A DNA stretch of 20,971 bases from JBBQKF01 sp964549475. GTDB taxonomy: Bacteria > Bacillota > Clostridia > Saccharofermentanales > UBA5734. Where the stretch lies: NCBI GenBank assembly GCA_964549475.1, contig CAZJXH010000031.1:1-20971 (forward strand), written 5' to 3'. A program made the translations under genes and the position numbers. The notes beneath the pieces were generated by a model. That model saw nothing but the letters and a program-made list of their open reading frames with translations. It did no database searches and was not told the origin of the DNA. Positions 1 through 8,610 of the stretch are shown piece by piece (within the stretch, counting starts at the first letter, position 1; every line of letters begins with the position of its first letter).

Positions 1-4
1 ATTA

Positions 5-38
5 ATAAAAAGAAGCTACTTGTTGCCAAGCAGCTTCT
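5..38 (-). terminator. Intrinsic terminator after tuf
   Basis: On the minus strand the arms AGAAGCTGCTTG and CAAGTAGCTTCT pair over 12 positions (one G-U) around the loop GCAA, and a TTTTTATT tract follows. It lies about 45 nt after the tuf stop and should end the tuf transcript. Both stem and U-tract are directly visible. Confidence 0.9.
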
Positions 39-61
39 CTCTTGAATTTATCATTTGTTCA

Positions 62-82
62 AAGGAAATCTTTAAGGAAATC

Positions 83-84
<2 letters not shown>
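62..84. repeat. 12-bp tandem duplication at the tuf stop codon
   Basis: The 11-mer AAGGAAATCTT occurs at 62-72 and again at 74-84, a tandem repeat with a 12-bp period. The second copy runs into the tuf stop codon (83-85). On the coding strand it reads as two copies of AAGATTTCCTT, the first starting within the TAA. Confidence 0.8.
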
Positions 85-1282
<1,198 letters not shown>

Positions 1283-1381
1283 TTAAATTTTCCTCCTTTT
1301 TTAGCAATCAATGCTGAATACTTTTTTATTTTTGTTAAATAATAAATTTTAATTTCTCACTGGCTTTTTGCCATTAAAGCT

Positions 1382-1409
1382 ATTGTACTATATTTATCAG
1401 ATTTATCAA
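1382..1409 (-). promoter_or_regulatory. Predicted tuf promoter
   Basis: On the minus strand TTGATA (1404-1409) and TACAAT (1382-1387) are separated by 16 bp; each hexamer has one mismatch to the sigma-70/sigma-A consensus. It lies in the 179-bp fusA-tuf gap, about 100 nt before the tuf ATG. The region is AT-rich and has no terminator-like hairpin after fusA, so tuf would receive read-through plus this promoter. Confidence 0.7.
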
Positions 1410-1461
1410 TATACAAAGCACAATATCTCTTTGAAATTTGTGGCATTTTTGGATTATTCCC

Positions 1462-3528
1462 TTATTTCTTCAGGATTTCTTCCATAATGTTCTTGGGAAC
1501 TTCTTCAAAATGATCGATTTGCATAACAAAAGTCCCGCGTCCTTGTGTCGAGGAACGCAAAACTGTCGCATATCCGAACATCTGAGAGAGTGGAACCTTT
1601 GCTGTAATCTGCTGGGCCCCGCCCCGTGCTTCCATTCCTTCGATACGGCCGCGCCTTGAGCTGAGTCCGCCGATCACATCCCCCATATAATCTTCGGGAA
1701 CAATCACGTCCACTCTCATAATTGGTTCGAGTAAAACAGGATCCGCCTTGCGGCAGCCTTCCTTGAATCCCATGGAACCAGCTATTTTGAATGCCATTTC
1801 GCTTGAGTCGACATCATGGAAAGAACCGTCAACAACGGTGACTTTAATGTCTACACAAGGGTACCCGCCTAAAACGCCGTTATTCATCGCTTCCTGGATC
1901 CCTGCGTCAATCGGGGCGATAAACTCTTTTGGAATCGTACCTCCGACAACTTTGTTCACAAATTCATATCCAGATCCAGGTGCGCTTGGTTCAATCTCCA
2001 GCCAGCAATGCCCATATTGGCCATGTCCACCGGATTGGCGGATAAACTTGCCTTCAGACCGGACTGCTTTGCGAATGGTTTCTTTGTATGCGACTTGCGG
2101 TTCTCCGACATTTGCCTCCACTTTGAATTCACGGAACAGACGATCAACAATAATATCAAGATGCAGCTCACCCATCCCGGCAATAATTGTCTGACCGGTT
2201 TCCTGATTGGTGAATGTCCGGAATGTCGGATCCTCTTCCGATAGTTTCTGGAGGGCAGCCATCATTTTTTCCTGGCTTGCTTTTGATTTTGGTTCAATGG
2301 CCACTTCGATAACAGGCTCCGGGAAATCCATCGACTCCAGAATAATGGGATGGTCTTCATCGCAGAGAGTGTCTCCGGTCGTGGTATCTTTCAGCCCTAC
2401 CACTGCGGCGATATCTCCCGAATAAACCTTGTCGATTTCTTCACGGTGGTTTGCGTGCATCTGGATCAGTCTTCCGACACGTTCCTTTTTCTTCTTGGCT
2501 GCATTCAATACATAGGAACCCGCATCCAGACAACCGGAATACACCCGGAAGAAACAAAGCTTCCCGACAAAAGGATCTACCGCGATTTTAAATGCCAGCG
2601 CAGCGAAAGGCTGCTCATCGGAGGAAGGTCTGTCTTCCTCTTCGTCGGTATCGGGATTGATTCCCCGGATCGCCGGAACGTCCAGTGGGGACGGCATATA
2701 GGCGATGATCGCATCCAGAAGCATTTGAACGCCCTTGTTTTTATAAGATGATCCGCACATAACCGGAGTAATCTTGCAAGCAATGGTTGCTCTGCGAAGT
2801 GCGGCAACAATCTCTTCCTTGCTGATTTCTTCGCCTTCCAGGAATTTCATGGTAAGCTCATCATCGGTTTCGACGACCGATTCAATAAGGGCCTCTCTCC
2901 ACTTCTTCGCTTCTTCAAGCATGTCGGCGGGAACTTCGGTTTCCTTGAATTCCTTGCCGTCGTCAGAAATATAGTTCTCGGCCTTCATTTCCAAAAGATC
3001 GATAATCCCTGAAAACGAACTTTCTTTGCCTATGGGTAACTGAATGGGTACCGCATTGGTTCTCAACCGGTCTTTCATCATTTCGATCGCTCGAAAATAG
3101 TCCGCTCCCATAATATCCATCTTGTTAACATAGGCGATTCTCGGAACGCCATAATGGTCAGCTTGACGCCAAACGGTTTCCGTTTGTGGTTCAACACCAC
3201 CTTTAGCACAAAAAAGTGTGACAGCTCCATCCAATACACGCAGGGATCTTTCAACCTCGACTGTAAAGTCGACGTGTCCGGGAGTATCAATAATATTAAT
3301 TCTCGTACCTTTCCACTGTGCTGTTGTAGCAGCAGAGGTTATGGTAATGCCACGCTCCTGCTCCTGAACCATCCAGTCCATCGTGGCAGCACCGTCGTGA
3401 ACTTCTCCTATTTTATGGGTTTTCCCTGTATAGTAAAGGATACGCTCGGTGGTGGTTGTTTTACCAGCGTCAATATGGGCCATTATGCCGATATTTCTTG
3501 TATTCTCTAAAGAGAATTCTCTTGGCAT
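1462..3528 (-). CDS. fusA: Translation elongation factor G
   Basis: EF-G is the GTPase that drives tRNA-mRNA translocation on the ribosome (and ribosome recycling with RRF). The 688-residue protein is full length. GTPase motifs: AHIDAGKT (17-24), RGITI (59-63), DTPGH (81-85), NKMD (135-138). The G' insert, domain II and domains III-V follow; the C-terminal part has the SSRRGRIEGM and RGTFVMQIDHFEEVP segments of domains IV-V. The CAKGGVEPQTE stretch (107-117) is a form I associate with Clostridia. The ATG follows a GGAAGGAG site by about 7 nt and lies only 23 bp after the rpsG stop, so rpsG and fusA are almost certainly co-transcribed and may be translationally coupled. No oddity seen. Confidence 0.98.
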   Translation of the reverse strand: MPREFSLENTRNIGIMAHIDAGKTTTTERILYYTGKTHKIGEVHDGAATMDWMVQEQERGITITSAATTAQWKGTRINIIDTPGHVDFTVEVERSLRVLDGAVTLFCAKGGVEPQTETVWRQADHYGVPRIAYVNKMDIMGADYFRAIEMMKDRLRTNAVPIQLPIGKESSFSGIIDLLEMKAENYISDDGKEFKETEVPADMLEEAKKWREALIESVVETDDELTMKFLEGEEISKEEIVAALRRATIACKITPVMCGSSYKNKGVQMLLDAIIAYMPSPLDVPAIRGINPDTDEEEDRPSSDEQPFAALAFKIAVDPFVGKLCFFRVYSGCLDAGSYVLNAAKKKKERVGRLIQMHANHREEIDKVYSGDIAAVVGLKDTTTGDTLCDEDHPIILESMDFPEPVIEVAIEPKSKASQEKMMAALQKLSEEDPTFRTFTNQETGQTIIAGMGELHLDIIVDRLFREFKVEANVGEPQVAYKETIRKAVRSEGKFIRQSGGHGQYGHCWLEIEPSAPGSGYEFVNKVVGGTIPKEFIAPIDAGIQEAMNNGVLGGYPCVDIKVTVVDGSFHDVDSSEMAFKIAGSMGFKEGCRKADPVLLEPIMRVDVIVPEDYMGDVIGGLSSRRGRIEGMEARGGAQQITAKVPLSQMFGYATVLRSSTQGRGTFVMQIDHFEEVPKNIMEEILKK

Positions 3529-3551
3529 AAATTATGCTCCTTCCGTTGGAT

Positions 3552-4022
3552 TTACCATCTGTAATGAGCAAACGCCCTGTTGGCATCTGCCATTTTATGG
3601 ATATCTTCCTTTTTCTTATAGGCTCCGCCGGCTGAATTCGCGGCATCCAGCAGTTCATTCGCCAGACGCTCTTTCATAGTCCGGTCATTACGCGCTCTTG
3701 CGAACTGTACCAACCAACGCAGTCCCAGTGTCTGTCTTCTCTCAGGCCTAACTTCGATAGGAACCTGATAATTCGCTCCACCGACTCTTCTTGCCTTGAC
3801 TTCAAGCATGGGCATGACATTTTCCAGCCCTTTGGTGAAGAATTCAAGCGGGTCTTGTGAAGTGCGCTCTTTGATGATATCAAAGGCGTCATAAACGATT
3901 TTTTGGGCAACTCCCTTTTTTCCGTCCTGCATGATATTGTTGATCAATTTTGTGACAACAACACTATTATAGATGGGATCTGGAAGCACCTCTCTTATTG
4001 CAACATGGCCTTTTCTTGGCAC
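3552..4022 (-). CDS. rpsG: 30S ribosomal protein S7
   Basis: S7 is the primary 16S rRNA-binding protein that nucleates assembly of the 30S head. The 156-residue protein is the normal bacterial length and has recognisable S7 features: PRKG at the N-terminus, the LINNIMQDGKK segment (about 26-36), RRVGGANYQVPIEV (78-91), the RWLVQFAR helix (102-109) and ADANRAFAHYRW at the end. The start codon is GTG (complement of 4020-4022), supported by a GAGGAGGG site about 9-10 nt upstream; the next in-frame ATG would remove conserved residues. It is followed after 23 bp by fusA and preceded by a 154-bp gap from rpsL. In E. coli S7 represses its own operon by binding the rpsL-rpsG spacer; whether that happens here is unknown. 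Confidence 0.97.
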   Translation of the reverse strand: MPRKGHVAIREVLPDPIYNSVVVTKLINNIMQDGKKGVAQKIVYDAFDIIKERTSQDPLEFFTKGLENVMPMLEVKARRVGGANYQVPIEVRPERRQTLGLRWLVQFARARNDRTMKERLANELLDAANSAGGAYKKKEDIHKMADANRAFAHYRW

Positions 4023-4176
4023 TTGTCTTCCCTCCTCTCATGATATACGGATTTTAAATAATCCGATCTCATAGGTACTCACGTTTTGGACCGTGTCAGT
4101 GCAGTATACTTTGCCATATGCTTGCATATATATGAAAGTGTACTGAACATTCCTTGTCCAACCTTATTTACAGCGA
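4023..4176 (-). promoter_or_regulatory. rpsL-rpsG spacer with several dyads
   Basis: This 154-bp spacer contains a 6-bp dyad CGGATT/AATCCG (4048-4065) about 26 nt before the rpsG start, the dyad ATATGC-TT-GCATAT (4116-4129), an 8-bp palindrome AGTATACT (4103-4110), and a short CACG/CGTG pair (4080-4095). No U-tract follows any stem, so none is a standard terminator. By analogy with the E. coli str operon an S7-responsive structure is possible, but I cannot recognise the S7 site itself. Confidence 0.4.
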
Positions 4177-4605
4177 TTATTTCTTGACCTTAGCTGCTTT
4201 CGGTCTCTTGGCTCCGTACTTTGAACGGGATTGTAAACGGTTGTTTACACCGGCTGTGTCCAAAGTTCCTCTTACGATATGATAACGCACACCAGGAAGA
4301 TCTTTCACTTTACCACCTCTGATCAGAACAACGGAGTGTTCCTGCAGATTGTGGCCAATACCAGGAATGTAGGCTGTGACTTCCATTCCATTTGTCAGAC
4401 GGACTCTTGCCACTTTACGCAGAGCGGAATTCGGTTTCTTAGGGGTGGTTGTCTTAACAACAGTGCACACGCCACGTTTCTGTGGTGCTGTGATCTCTGT
4501 TGATACTTTATCCAGAGTATTCATTCCTCTTAATAAAGCAGGAGAACCAGACTTGTAAATTTTTGAAGTTCTTCCGGATTTAACCAATTGGTTGAACGTA
4601 GGCAT
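4177..4605 (-). CDS. rpsL: 30S ribosomal protein S12
   Basis: S12 sits at the decoding centre and takes part in tRNA selection and fidelity. The 142-residue protein has the invariant TTTPKKPNSALRKVARVRL and HNLQEHSVVLIRGG cores and ends in a basic RSKYGAKRPKAAKVKK-like tail. Both lysines whose mutation classically gives streptomycin resistance (in PKKPNS and in GKVKDLPG) are present, so the allele looks streptomycin-sensitive. An in-frame TTG lies directly before the ATG (4606-4608), but the AGGAGG site is 7 nt from the ATG and only 4 nt from the TTG, so I start at 4605. It is the first gene of the rpsL-rpsG-fusA unit and has a very good promoter about 100 bp upstream. No L7Ae-like gene lies between rpoC and rpsL, unlike in Bacillus. 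Confidence 0.97.
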   Translation of the reverse strand: MPTFNQLVKSGRTSKIYKSGSPALLRGMNTLDKVSTEITAPQKRGVCTVVKTTTPKKPNSALRKVARVRLTNGMEVTAYIPGIGHNLQEHSVVLIRGGKVKDLPGVRYHIVRGTLDTAGVNNRLQSRSKYGAKRPKAAKVKK

Positions 4606-4689
4606 CAATACACCTCCTTTCTTTCATTATAAATTTTTAAATATTGTTCATCGCAGCATTCGAAGTACATGCATACGACAAGCCGTATT

Positions 4690-4718
4690 ATTATAACACC
4701 GGTTTCATCGTTTGGCAA
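4690..4718 (-). promoter_or_regulatory. Predicted strong promoter of rpsL-rpsG-fusA
   Basis: On the minus strand TTGCCA (4713-4718) is 17 bp from a perfect TATAAT (4690-4695), which also has the upstream TG of an extended -10 element. The predicted start near 4683 gives a leader of roughly 80 nt before rpsL. This is the best promoter match in the window and fits a highly expressed ribosomal operon. Confidence 0.85.
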
Positions 4719-4732
4719 TTATTATTTTGGAT

Positions 4733-4818
4733 ATTATTGCCTAGATTATTGCCTAAAAGCCCTTAAGCCCCTAAACAACCTTAAAAGCCTGAAAACATTA
4801 CCCGTAACTGCCTAATTG
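4733..4818. repeat. Repeat array upstream of the str promoter
   Basis: ATTATTGCCTAG (4733-4744) and ATTATTGCCTAA (4745-4756) form a 12-bp tandem repeat. Beyond it, up to about 4818, the minus strand continues with degenerate T-rich units ending in AGGC or GGGC: TTTTAGGC, TTAAGGGC, TTTAGGGGC, TTTTAAGG, TTTTCAGGC, AATTAGGC. The array begins about 15 bp upstream of the -35 of the rpsL promoter. Function unknown. Confidence 0.6.
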
Positions 4819-4924
4819 AGTCCATTGAGACTTGCTTCAACAAGTGTCGCGTCTTCTAGATATTCTACGGATAAATTTCCAGTGAAGTATGATAATTAAA
4901 AAGCTTCGTCTTCTGCACATTATG

Positions 4925-4952
4925 AAAAGAAGAGTCTTTCGACTCCTCTTTT
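4925..4952 (-). terminator. Intrinsic terminator after rpoC
   Basis: On the minus strand AAAAGAGGAGTC pairs with GACTCTTCTTTT over 12 positions (one G-U) around a GAAA tetraloop. The U-run is part of the descending arm (TCTTTTC). It lies about 60 nt after the rpoC stop. The long stem and tetraloop are clear; the U-tract is modest. Confidence 0.75.
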
Positions 4953-4990
4953 GTACTGCTATGATATTATTCAGAAGGCAAAATGCCAGC

Positions 4991-5018
4991 TCCGATGTCT
5001 ATTGTCCGATGTCTATTG
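4991..5018. repeat. Perfect 14-bp tandem duplication at the rpoC stop codon
   Basis: TCCGATGTCTATTG occurs twice back to back at 4991-5004 and 5005-5018. On the coding strand each copy reads CAATAGACATCGGA, so the first copy holds the last codon (CAA) and stop (TAG) of rpoC and the second repeats them just downstream. Confidence 0.95.
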
Positions 5019-8000
5019 GTTCAATACTTCCCTGTTTTCTTCGACATTCGGTACCGGAGTCACATTGCGGTATTTTGCCATTCCTGTTCCGGCAGGAATC
5101 AATTTACCGATGATGACATTCTCTTTCAGTCCGAGCAATGGGTCGATTTTTCCTTTTACTGCCGCATCGGTCAATACACGGGTGGTTTCTTGGAATGATG
5201 CTGCTGACAGGAAGGAGTCTGTCGCAAGGGAAGCCTTTGTTATACCAAGTAATACTTTCTTCCCGGTCGCCTCTACGGTTTCATTGTTTCTTGCTTTGAC
5301 ATTTGCTTCTTCAAAATCAAACATGTCAATCAGACTGCCTGTCATGAGTTCAGTATCGCCTGGGTCATCCACACGGACTTTACGCATCATTTGTCTTGTG
5401 ATGATCTCGATATGCTTGTCATTGATCTCAACTCCGTTGTTCTTATAAACTTTGACAACCTCGCTGATGATATAGTTCTGAACCCCGCGGACCCCTTTGA
5501 CTTTCATGATGTCATGCGGATTGACGGAACCTTCTGTGATAAGATCTCCGGCTTCGACAAAATCTCCTTCCTTCACCAGCAAATGGGAACCATAGGAAAT
5601 CGGGTATGTCTGGGCTTCCACTTCACTGCCTTCGGATGGGGTGATGACGATATCTCTTCTTCTTTTATTATTTTCTTCGATACGCACGATACCGGAAACT
5701 TCCGCCAGAATCGCCTGCCCTTTTGGTTTTCGGGCTTCAAACAATTCTTCGACACGAGGCAGACCCTGTGTGATGTCATCTTCGTATGCAGCGATACCAC
5801 CGGTATGGAACGTACGCATGGTAAGCTGTGTTCCAGGTTCTCCGATGGATTGAGCGGCCATGATTCCCACTGATTCTCCTGTGCTTGCCGGCTCATTCGT
5901 CGCCAGATTCAATCCATAGCACTTGGAGCAGACGCCATACTTCGAATGGCAGGTCAAGACCGAGCGAATGGCTACTTTTCTGATTCCAGCCGCTAAAATC
6001 CTGCTGATCGCTGCGTCGTTGATCACTTCACCAAGCATGAGAATGACTTCGCCTGTTTTCGGATCCGTAATGTCTTTTGCCGCGAAACGTCCTGCGATAC
6101 GGTCCTGGAGAGACTTGACAACTCTCTTGTTCACACCGCCTGAAGTGATTTCGGAAACCTCCATATACTCTGTTGTGCCGCAATCCTCGTCACGGATGAT
6201 CACATCCTGGGAAACATCGACCAGACGTCTTGTAAGGTATCCGGAGTCAGCCGTCTTAAGAGCGGTATCGGAAAGGGCTTTACGGGCTCCATGAGAAGAA
6301 ATGAAGAATTCCAACACGTTCATGCCTTCTCTAAGGTTTGATTTGATTGGAATTTCAATCGTCTTACCGGATGTGTCGGACATGTTTCCGCGCATACCGG
6401 CAAGCTGTTTGATCTGGTTGATATTTCCACGGGCACCGGAATGGGACATCATATAGACCGGGTTGAACTTGCCAAGGCTGTCTTTCAATGCGTTGGTGAT
6501 GGTATCGGTTGTTTTTCTCCATGTGTCAACAACAGCCTGGTATCTCCCGTCTTCATTCAACAGGCCGCGTTCAAAGTTCTTTGTGATAAATTCAACGCGC
6601 TCTTCTGCATCCGCGATATGCTTTTTCTTCACATCCGGAACAATCATGTCAAAGATGCTGATCGAAATTCCGCCTTTTGTCGAGAATTTGAATCCAAGCG
6701 CTTTGATCAAGTCCAGAATGGCGGCTGTTGCCGACACTCCCTGTGTTTTGATACATTTCTCGATGATCGCGCCGAGTTCTTTCTTTCCAACCAGGAAATC
6801 GCATTCCAGTTTGAACATGCTCTCCAAGTCTTTCCGTTCGACATACCCCAGATTCTGAGGAATGATTTCATTGAAAATAAACCGGCCCAATGTGCTTTCG
6901 ATCAATCCGACGTGTTTCTTTCCGTTGAATTCTCTTGTGCAGCGGATCTTGATCTTTGCATGGAGATCCAGCTCATGCTCATCCGAGGCCATGATCGCCT
7001 CATCGATCGACGAGAAGATTTTGCCTTCGCCTTTGACATTCACATCGTCAATTGTAAGATAATAGCACCCGAGGACCATGTCCTGGGTAGGAACCGTAAC
7101 CGGTTTGCCGTCCTGCGGCTTCAGCAGGTTGTTCGCAGAAAGCATCAAAAATCTCGCTTCCGCCTGCGCTTCTGCGGAAAGCGGAACGTGGACAGCCATC
7201 TGGTCTCCATCGAAGTCGGCATTATATGCGGTACAGACCAATGGGTGAAGCTTGATTGCGCGGCCTTCCACCAATACAGGTTCAAAAGCCTGTATCCCCA
7301 GGCGATGCAATGTCGGCGCACGGTTCAACAGAACCGGATGGTCCTTGATAACCTGCTCGAGAATGTCCCAAACCTCGTCTCTTGTACGCTCGACCAGCTT
7401 GCGCGCGGTTTTGATATTATGGGCGTACCCGTCTTGTACAATCCGCTTCATCACAAAAGGTTTGAACAACTCCAGCGCCATTTCCTTCGGCAGACCACAT
7501 TGATGCAATTTCAACTCAGGACCGACAACAATAACAGAACGTCCGGAATAGTCGACACGTTTGCCAAGCAGATTCTGGCGGAAACGGCCCTGTTTGCCTT
7601 TCAGCATGTCAGACAGCGATTTGAGTGCGCGGTTCCCCGCTCCTGTAACCGCTCTTCCGCGGCGGCCGTTGTCAATCAGTGCATCGACGGCTTCCTGAAG
7701 CATTCTCTTCTCGTTGCGGATAATGATCTCAGGCGCCCCCAGCTGGAGCAATTTGTTCAAACGGTTGTTCCGATTAATGACACGTCTGTACAGGTCATTC
7801 AAATCGGAGGTTGCGAACCGTCCGCCATCCAGCTGCACCATGGGACGAAGTTCCGGCGGCAGGACAGGAATGACATCGAGCACCATCCATTCCGGACGGT
7901 TTCCGGATTTCTTGAATGCTTCTACAACTTCAAGGCGCTTGATGATGCGAACCCGCTTCTGTCCGCTGGAAACACGGAATTCCTCTCTGAGCTGCTTTGC

Positions 8001-8564
8001 CATTTCGTCGACATCGATATCCGCCAGGAGCTGTTTGACCGCTTCCGCACCCATTCTTGCTGTAAACGCTTTTTTGCCGAAGCGCTCCACCGCTTCGCGG
8101 TATTCTCTTTCGGATAATACTTGTTTTTTTGACAGGGTTGTCTCACCGGGATTCGTTACAATATAGGAAGCAAAATACAATACCTTTTCAAGTGCTCGCG
8201 GGGACATGTCCAAGATAAGCCCCATTCTGCTTGGGATCCCTCTGAAATACCAGATGTGGGAAACCGGCGCTGCAAGCTTGATGTGTCCCAGGCGCTCTCT
8301 GCGCACTTTGGATTTTGTCACTTCCACTCCGCAGCGGTCGCAGACAATTCCCTTATACCGGATCTTCTTATATTTTCCGCAATGGCACTCCCAGTCCTTG
8401 GTAGGCCCGAAGATCTTCTCGCAGAACAATCCGTCCCGTTCCGGTTTGAGTGTCCTATAATTGATTGTTTCCGGTTTTTTGACCTCTCCTCTGGACCATT
8501 CCAGAATTTTCTCCGGAGAGGCAAGACTTATTCCTATTGCTTCGAAATTATTCATTTCAAACAT
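5013..8564 (-). CDS. rpoC: DNA-directed RNA polymerase subunit beta'
   Basis: Beta' carries the catalytic magnesium site of RNA polymerase. At 1183 residues it is close to the Bacillus size and lacks the large trigger-loop-region insertion of Gram-negative beta'. The N-terminal zinc site has Cys60, Cys62, Cys75 and Cys78; the catalytic NADFDGDQ motif is at 448-455; the second zinc site includes the CHSKYGVCSKCYG segment; the trigger loop ends with TMRTFHTGG. The ATG (complement of 8562-8564) has GGAAGGAG about 9 nt upstream; the next Met, three codons on, would be too far from this site. It follows rpoB by 46 bp with no terminator, so the two are one operon. The last codon and TAG stop lie in a perfect 14-bp tandem repeat. 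Confidence 0.98.
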   Translation of the reverse strand: MFEMNNFEAIGISLASPEKILEWSRGEVKKPETINYRTLKPERDGLFCEKIFGPTKDWECHCGKYKKIRYKGIVCDRCGVEVTKSKVRRERLGHIKLAAPVSHIWYFRGIPSRMGLILDMSPRALEKVLYFASYIVTNPGETTLSKKQVLSEREYREAVERFGKKAFTARMGAEAVKQLLADIDVDEMAKQLREEFRVSSGQKRVRIIKRLEVVEAFKKSGNRPEWMVLDVIPVLPPELRPMVQLDGGRFATSDLNDLYRRVINRNNRLNKLLQLGAPEIIIRNEKRMLQEAVDALIDNGRRGRAVTGAGNRALKSLSDMLKGKQGRFRQNLLGKRVDYSGRSVIVVGPELKLHQCGLPKEMALELFKPFVMKRIVQDGYAHNIKTARKLVERTRDEVWDILEQVIKDHPVLLNRAPTLHRLGIQAFEPVLVEGRAIKLHPLVCTAYNADFDGDQMAVHVPLSAEAQAEARFLMLSANNLLKPQDGKPVTVPTQDMVLGCYYLTIDDVNVKGEGKIFSSIDEAIMASDEHELDLHAKIKIRCTREFNGKKHVGLIESTLGRFIFNEIIPQNLGYVERKDLESMFKLECDFLVGKKELGAIIEKCIKTQGVSATAAILDLIKALGFKFSTKGGISISIFDMIVPDVKKKHIADAEERVEFITKNFERGLLNEDGRYQAVVDTWRKTTDTITNALKDSLGKFNPVYMMSHSGARGNINQIKQLAGMRGNMSDTSGKTIEIPIKSNLREGMNVLEFFISSHGARKALSDTALKTADSGYLTRRLVDVSQDVIIRDEDCGTTEYMEVSEITSGGVNKRVVKSLQDRIAGRFAAKDITDPKTGEVILMLGEVINDAAISRILAAGIRKVAIRSVLTCHSKYGVCSKCYGLNLATNEPASTGESVGIMAAQSIGEPGTQLTMRTFHTGGIAAYEDDITQGLPRVEELFEARKPKGQAILAEVSGIVRIEENNKRRRDIVITPSEGSEVEAQTYPISYGSHLLVKEGDFVEAGDLITEGSVNPHDIMKVKGVRGVQNYIISEVVKVYKNNGVEINDKHIEIITRQMMRKVRVDDPGDTELMTGSLIDMFDFEEANVKARNNETVEATGKKVLLGITKASLATDSFLSAASFQETTRVLTDAAVKGKIDPLLGLKENVIIGKLIPAGTGMAKYRNVTPVPNVEENREVLNQ

Positions 8565-8610
8565 TTTTTATCGCTCCTTCCACACCTTGCATACAATACT
8601 TCAGATGTGA

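Larger units (their letters stand above)
4609..5012. other. rpoC-rpsL intergenic region
   Basis: This 404-bp stretch has no convincing gene. Reading on the minus strand it holds, in order, the duplicated sequence just after the rpoC stop, the rpoC terminator (4925-4952), a weak dyad GACACTTG/CAAGTCTC with one mismatch (4827-4848), the repeat array (4733-4818), the rpsL promoter (4690-4718) and the rpsL leader. It separates the rpoBC and str transcription units. Confidence 0.8.

Noticed and set aside
4103..4108. TATACT -10 element before rpsG
   Set aside because: No acceptable -35 hexamer at 16-18 bp and no extended TG; the word is also part of a palindrome.
4606..4608. TTG start one codon upstream for rpsL
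   Set aside because: Spacing to the AGGAGG site is only 4 nt, and S12 proteins begin MPTFNQL.
6441..8117. 558-codon open frame on the plus strand
   Set aside because: It lies fully antisense to rpoC, whose protein is conserved over this stretch; its translation shows no domain and is rich in Cys, His and Phe as expected of a shadow frame.
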